From contig JANMAT010000030.1 in NCBI GenBank assembly GCA_031359995.1, positions 1 through 27,567 of the forward strand: a DNA stretch of 27,567 bases, given 5' to 3'. The stretch comes from JANMAT01 sp031359995 (GTDB lineage: Bacteria; Actinomycetota; Acidimicrobiia; Acidimicrobiales; Ilumatobacteraceae). Each line of letters begins with the position of its first letter. Position 1 is the stretch's first letter. The notes beneath the pieces were generated by a model. The model saw only the letters and a program-made list of their open reading frames with translations. It was not told the origin of the DNA and did not search any database. The position numbers and the translations under genes are program-made. Below, one piece after another: positions 24,039-27,567 of the stretch.

Positions 24039-25208
24039 ATGGTCACCGCCCCCGCTCCCGACTTCTTCCGCCGCCGCATCGACTACGGGCTCACCGTCGA
24101 CGATCTGGGCCCGCGCCTCCACGGCCGGGCGGCGCGCCCGCCCGTCCCCGCCCGCCGTGGTGCCGCCGCCGCGCTGGCCCCGTTCGCGTGGCCGCCGGGC
24201 CTGGCGCCCACACCCCACGAGCTCGCCGCCGAGCCCGATCCGTCCGACCCGCTGCCGCGCGCCGATGTGCTCGTCATCACCTGGACCGCGGCCGAACTGC
24301 AGGCCCTGGCCGACGTGCTCACCCCCGGCGTGAACCCGTCCAAGCGGTGGTACCGCTACGGACGCGACTTCGACAGCTACCTGCCGTCGATCCGTCGGGG
24401 CGCGCCCGCCCGCACGGCCGGCCGTCTCGGCTCGTACTACCTGACGCGCATCGGCGCGGTCGACGTGCTGTGCCTGAAGTCGGAGCTGCACCTGAACCAG
24501 GACGGCGTCAGCACCGGTACGGGCACGGCCACGCTGCCGGTGGCCACGTTCCTGGAGCAGCTGTACCGCGAGGTGCGGCCCCGCCTGGTGATCACCACGG
24601 GCACCTCGGGCGGCACGCTGGCCGAGGCCCGGTTGGGCGACGTGGTCGTGACCAACCGCGCCGGGTTCCGCCTCGACGCCGAGTTCCGCAACGAACCCTT
24701 CGCCGACACCGCCTACGCGTCGCCCGCCACGGTGAAGAAGAAGCACCTGGCCGTGGCCGGCCAGCTCATGCAGCGTCAGGCCGCGCAGCTGCGCGAACCG
24801 GCGTTCGGGCCGCCGACGAAGGTCTACGACTTCGCCGGCCCGCTCATCCCCGGCGTGGTGAACGCGCCGAAGCTGCTGCTGCCCGGTCAGGCGTTCCCCC
24901 TCGACCGCCCGATGCTCACCACCGACTCGTTCGTGTTCGGCACCACCAGCAACGGCCTGGGCGAGGCCGCGTGCGGGGTCGAGATGGGTGACGCCGTGTT
25001 CGGTCTGGTGGCCGAGCGCCTCGACTCGTCACCGAAGTGGCTGGTGGTGCGCAACGCGTCGAACCCGCCCATCAACGGCGACCTGCCGGCGGGGCCGCCC
25101 GCCGCGCTCGACATGCAGGCCCACTGGTCGGCGTTCTACTACGAGGCGTTCGGCTACTGGACGAGCGTGAACAGCGCCATCGTCACGTGGGCGATGATCG
25201 CTCCGTAG
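24039..25208 (+). CDS. Nucleoside-phosphorylase-superfamily protein
   Basis: 389 residues. After about 75 variable residues, the core reads ADVLVITWTAAELQALADVL (first strand of the PNP/UDP-phosphorylase fold), VDVLCLKSELHLNQDG, PRLVITTGTSGGTLAEARLGDVVVTNRAGF (the hallmark GT-x-GG-x-GDVVV strand) and EMGDAVFGLVAERL (ME-x-based nucleoside-site strand). This resembles members of the PNP_UDP_1 superfamily such as MTA/SAH nucleosidases, but the insertions and length are unusual and the ligand is unknown. There is no membrane signal. ATG 24039 lacks a clear Shine-Dalgarno sequence. The 3' end overlaps the convergent EamA gene by 26 bp. Confidence 0.7.
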   Translation: MVTAPAPDFFRRRIDYGLTVDDLGPRLHGRAARPPVPARRGAAAALAPFAWPPGLAPTPHELAAEPDPSDPLPRADVLVITWTAAELQALADVLTPGVNPSKRWYRYGRDFDSYLPSIRRGAPARTAGRLGSYYLTRIGAVDVLCLKSELHLNQDGVSTGTGTATLPVATFLEQLYREVRPRLVITTGTSGGTLAEARLGDVVVTNRAGFRLDAEFRNEPFADTAYASPATVKKKHLAVAGQLMQRQAAQLREPAFGPPTKVYDFAGPLIPGVVNAPKLLLPGQAFPLDRPMLTTDSFVFGTTSNGLGEAACGVEMGDAVFGLVAERLDSSPKWLVVRNASNPPINGDLPAGPPAALDMQAHWSAFYYEAFGYWTSVNSAIVTWAMIAP

Positions 25209-26094
25209 CGGCGCCCGTGCTCACGAGCGCCACGCCGGCCGCCACGGCGAGCACGCCGACGACGGTGGGGCGGTCGGGCCGCTCGCCCAGGTGCACCCAC
25301 GCCACCACGACGCTGAGCGGTGTGACGAGGGTGGAGAGGCTGGCGGTGGTGGTGGCCGGTAGCACCGACACCGCGTAGGCCATGGCGGCGTACACGAACG
25401 CCGAGCTCACCGAGCCGAGCCACACCAGCCAGACCCAGCTGCTGAGCGGCAGGGCCCGCAGTTCGTGGGCGCGCGGTGCGGCCAACGCGATCATCACCAG
25501 TGCGCCGAGCACGGTGCCGGGCGTGTTGAGCCACCAGGCGTCGTAGCGGCCGCCGAGGCTGCGTGTGAGCACCGTGACCGCGGCCCACACCGCGGTGGCG
25601 CCGGCCAAGGCCAGCAGGCCGGGCACCGAGGTGTGGCCGCCGCTGTCGGGCCGCCACGAGATGGCGGCGATCCCCACGAGCGACAGCGCCAAGCCGGCGA
25701 GGGTCCGCCCGCCGAAGCGGTGGCGCAGCACCACCACCTCGCCCAGGGCCACCAGCGCCGGCATGGTGCCCAGCACGATGGCCGCCACCGCCACCGAGAC
25801 CTCACGCTGGCCCCAACTGAACAGCACGTGGAAGCCGGCCGAGCCACCCAGGCCGCAGGCCAGCACGCGCCAGCGGTCGGCCCGTTCGATCGGCCGGCGG
25901 CGCGCCGGCTGGGCGGTCACGACGGCCACGAACGTGAGCGCCGAGAACACCACGCGCCCGGCGGCCAGCGTGAGCGGTGACACGTCCCGCAGCACGACCT
26001 TGATGAGCGTGAAGGCCACGCTGCCCACGGCGATGGCGGCGCCGAGCATCACCGCGGCCCGCGCCCGGGTGGCGGGAGCGTTCGTCACGGCCAT
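25183..26094 (-). CDS. EamA/DMT-superfamily transporter
   Basis: 303 residues, with about ten hydrophobic helices in two EamA repeats (about 15-145 and 155-290). Typical elements are SVAFTLIKVVLRDVSPLTLAAGRVVFSA near the first helices, VSVAVAAIVLGTMPALVALGEVVVLRHRFGGRTLAGLALSLVGIAAI in repeat 1, and TASLSTLVTPLSVVVAWVHLGERPDRPTVVGVLAVAAGVALV in repeat 2. These proteins export metabolites, amino acids or drugs; the substrate is not predictable. Start ATG 26094 (MAVTNAPATRARAAVML); the frame remains open upstream, but that part is antisense to the next gene. It is divergent from the LLM oxidoreductase. Confidence 0.92.
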   Translation of the reverse strand: MAVTNAPATRARAAVMLGAAIAVGSVAFTLIKVVLRDVSPLTLAAGRVVFSALTFVAVVTAQPARRRPIERADRWRVLACGLGGSAGFHVLFSWGQREVSVAVAAIVLGTMPALVALGEVVVLRHRFGGRTLAGLALSLVGIAAISWRPDSGGHTSVPGLLALAGATAVWAAVTVLTRSLGGRYDAWWLNTPGTVLGALVMIALAAPRAHELRALPLSSWVWLVWLGSVSSAFVYAAMAYAVSVLPATTTASLSTLVTPLSVVVAWVHLGERPDRPTVVGVLAVAAGVALVSTGAATERSSPT

Positions 26095-26151
26095 GGCCCT
26101 CGCACGGTACCCGTAGACTCGTTCGACATCACATCGTCCCGGGGGACCACC

Positions 26152-27162
26152 ATGGAGTTCGCACTGCTCAACGCCGTCCGAAACCTGCCGGAGGCGGCGT
26201 ACTCCCTGGCCGACGTGTACGCCGACTACATCAGCGACGCCGTGCTGGCCGAAGAGCTCGGCTTCACTCACAGCTGGTACGGCGAGCACCACTTCCGGCC
26301 CTGCCAGTGGACGGGCTCGCCGATGATGGTGGCCACCGCGGTGGCGGCCCGCACGAGCCGCATCCGTGTCGGCTCGGCCGTGGCCCTGCTGCCGTTCCAC
26401 GACCCGCGCCGTGTCGCCGAGGACGCCGCCATCGCCGACATCTTGTCGAACGGACGCTTCGACCTCGGGGTGGGCCCCGGCTCCCAGTACGAGGAGTTCG
26501 TGTCGTTCGGCATCGACCCGAAGGAGATGATCGGCCGGTCGTGGGAGTCGATCGACTGGGTGCAGCGGGCCTTCACCGAGACCGGGCAGTTCAGCCACAC
26601 GGGCCGCTACTACGACATCCCCGAGATGACGTTCACCACCAAGCCGGTGCAGTCGCCGCTGCCCGTGTGGTGGGGCGGCATGGGCCCGCAGAACCTGAAG
26701 CGCGCCGCCGAGCGTGGCTTCAACCTGATCGGCCCGTTCAACGCCGGTTACGACGCCATGCTCGAAGCGGCGGGCCGCAACCCCGCCGATCACAAGATGG
26801 CCGTGATGGTGCCGGTGTGCGTGGCCGACACGACCGACAAGGCGTGGGAGATCGCCGGCAAGGGCCTCGAGTACTTCGTGAACTTCTACCAGATGCGCAG
26901 GAACCTGCAGGGTGAGATGGCGCCGCCCGAAGCGCGCGTCACCATCGAGATGCTGCGCACCGGCAACGCCGGGTTCTGGTTCGCCGCGGTCGGCACGCCC
27001 GACGAGGTGATCGCCCAGTTGAAGCCGGTGGTGGCCGGGCAGCGGCTGGGGCGGTGCACGCAGCTCGCGCTGCAGATGCGCCAGGCCGGCATGAGCACGA
27101 AGGACACGCACGACGGCATGCGGCTCTTCGCCAACGAGGTCATGCCGGCGTTGGTCGGCTGA
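26152..27162 (+). CDS. LLM-class (luciferase-like) flavin/F420-dependent oxidoreductase
   Basis: 336 residues, bacterial-luciferase-like TIM barrel. Recognisable parts are AEELGFTHSWYGEHHF, then ARTSRIRVGSAVALLPFHDPRRVAEDAA, LSNGRFDLGVGPG, SWESIDWVQRAF, PVWWGGMGPQNLKRAAERGFNLI and an AVGTPDEVIAQL C-terminal helix. The WYGEHHF (EHH) motif is typical of LLM monooxygenases; whether the cofactor is FMNH2 or F420 cannot be told from sequence alone. The start ATG has GGGGGA just upstream, and TAGACT (26113-26118) is a possible -10. Its stop is 3 bases from the stop of the convergent SRPBCC gene. Confidence 0.9.
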   Translation: MEFALLNAVRNLPEAAYSLADVYADYISDAVLAEELGFTHSWYGEHHFRPCQWTGSPMMVATAVAARTSRIRVGSAVALLPFHDPRRVAEDAAIADILSNGRFDLGVGPGSQYEEFVSFGIDPKEMIGRSWESIDWVQRAFTETGQFSHTGRYYDIPEMTFTTKPVQSPLPVWWGGMGPQNLKRAAERGFNLIGPFNAGYDAMLEAAGRNPADHKMAVMVPVCVADTTDKAWEIAGKGLEYFVNFYQMRRNLQGEMAPPEARVTIEMLRTGNAGFWFAAVGTPDEVIAQLKPVVAGQRLGRCTQLALQMRQAGMSTKDTHDGMRLFANEVMPALVG

Positions 27163-27165
27163 GCG

Positions 27166-27567
27166 CTACGCGCCTTCGGCCAGTGCCTTGATGCCTTCGA
27201 GCGTCTTCACCATGTTGAGGCGATGCTCCTGCAGCCGGCGGTGCAGGATCTTCGACTCCTTGTCGGGCATGGCGTCGATGGCGGGGTTGATGCCGCTGCG
27301 CCCCGGGCCCATGCGCATCCACTGGGTGAGCACCGTGCCGTCGGCGCCGTCGTCGGGACGGGCCAGCGTGAACGCCCACTGGGCCGAGGGTTCGGTTCGG
27401 TCGCCCACCACCCACCCGAACCGCTCGTTCTCGTCGCAGGCCACGACGGTGGAGGTGGTCTCCCACTCGCCGATGGCCGCGTGACGGTTGCGGCCGGTGA
27501 AGCGGGCCCCCACGGCGGGCGCGGCACCGTCGAGCCAGGTGGCCTCCTGCAGTTCCTCGCTGAAGCG
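27166..27567 (-). CDS. SRPBCC (polyketide cyclase/dehydrase-like) family protein, 5' partial
   Basis: The frame is open at the right edge of the window, so the N-terminus is missing; 133 residues are visible, beginning RFSEELQEATWLDG. The pattern VGARFTGRNRHAAIGEWETTSTVVACDENERFGWVVGD, followed by WAFTLARPDDGADGTVLTQWMRMG, is typical of the START/Bet v1-like SRPBCC fold in actinobacteria, a hydrophobic-ligand cavity protein. The ending is a long C-terminal helix (HRRLQEHRLNMVKTLEGIKALAEG). The GTG at 27513 is internal, not the true start. Function is unknown; it may act with the neighbouring oxidoreductase, but the genes are convergent. Confidence 0.85.
   Translation of the reverse strand, partial: RFSEELQEATWLDGAAPAVGARFTGRNRHAAIGEWETTSTVVACDENERFGWVVGDRTEPSAQWAFTLARPDDGADGTVLTQWMRMGPGRSGINPAIDAMPDKESKILHRRLQEHRLNMVKTLEGIKALAEGA

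Overview
The window is about 70% G+C by eye, with GTG starts, 4-bp ATGA/GTGA gene overlaps, Thr/Ser/Ala-rich secreted linkers, a LytR-CpsA-Psr protein and a luciferase-like (LLM) oxidoreductase. This points to a high-GC actinomycete. An Acidimicrobiia-type lineage is my best guess, but that is inference; there is no rRNA or tRNA in the window to settle it.

Layout. (1) 1-4913: two tandem, paralogous genes for large secreted modular proteins (fibronectin III, an uncharacterised actinobacterial 'VNHPGG' module, and choice-of-anchor-D Ig-like repeats). The first runs off the left edge. The second is eroded: it has no signal peptide, a pair of compensating frameshifts and missing C-terminal repeats. 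Each ends in a strong hairpin. (2) 5065-5766: a PadR-type repressor with a palindrome over its own promoter. (3) 5834-6575 (minus): a GDT1/UPF0016 cation exporter preceded by a yybP-ykoY manganese riboswitch. (4) 6593-14519 (minus): a seven-gene unit consisting of a substrate-binding lipoprotein, two permeases and two ATPases of a dipeptide/oligopeptide-type ABC importer, then a class III aminotransferase and a PfkB-family kinase. A divergent TetR regulator (14664-15278) shares overlapping promoters with it. (5) 15394-16563: a lipoprotein with a duplicated domain, apparently leaderless. (6) 16567-20355 (minus): a MoxR AAA+ ATPase, DUF58, VWA and PDZ operon with every junction overlapping by 4 bp. 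(7) 20493-22218: a Usp-like protein (minus), 3-methyladenine DNA glycosylase I (tag), and a small HTH/zinc-ribbon protein. (8) 22360-23613: an LCP-family cell-envelope protein, followed by a hairpin and a probable frameshifted minus-strand gene. (9) 24039-27567: a nucleoside-phosphorylase-superfamily protein, an EamA transporter (minus), an LLM oxidoreductase and an SRPBCC protein (minus) that runs off the right edge.

How parts fit together. The importer, aminotransferase and kinase look like one uptake-and-catabolism cassette for an unknown amino compound, controlled by the adjacent TetR. The MoxR cluster looks like a chaperone or maturation system for an envelope-associated complex. The manganese riboswitch and GDT1 form a self-contained Mn2+-detoxification unit. 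The best-supported non-coding find is the riboswitch. The most distinctive uncharacterised protein material is the tandem VNHPGG-module pair.
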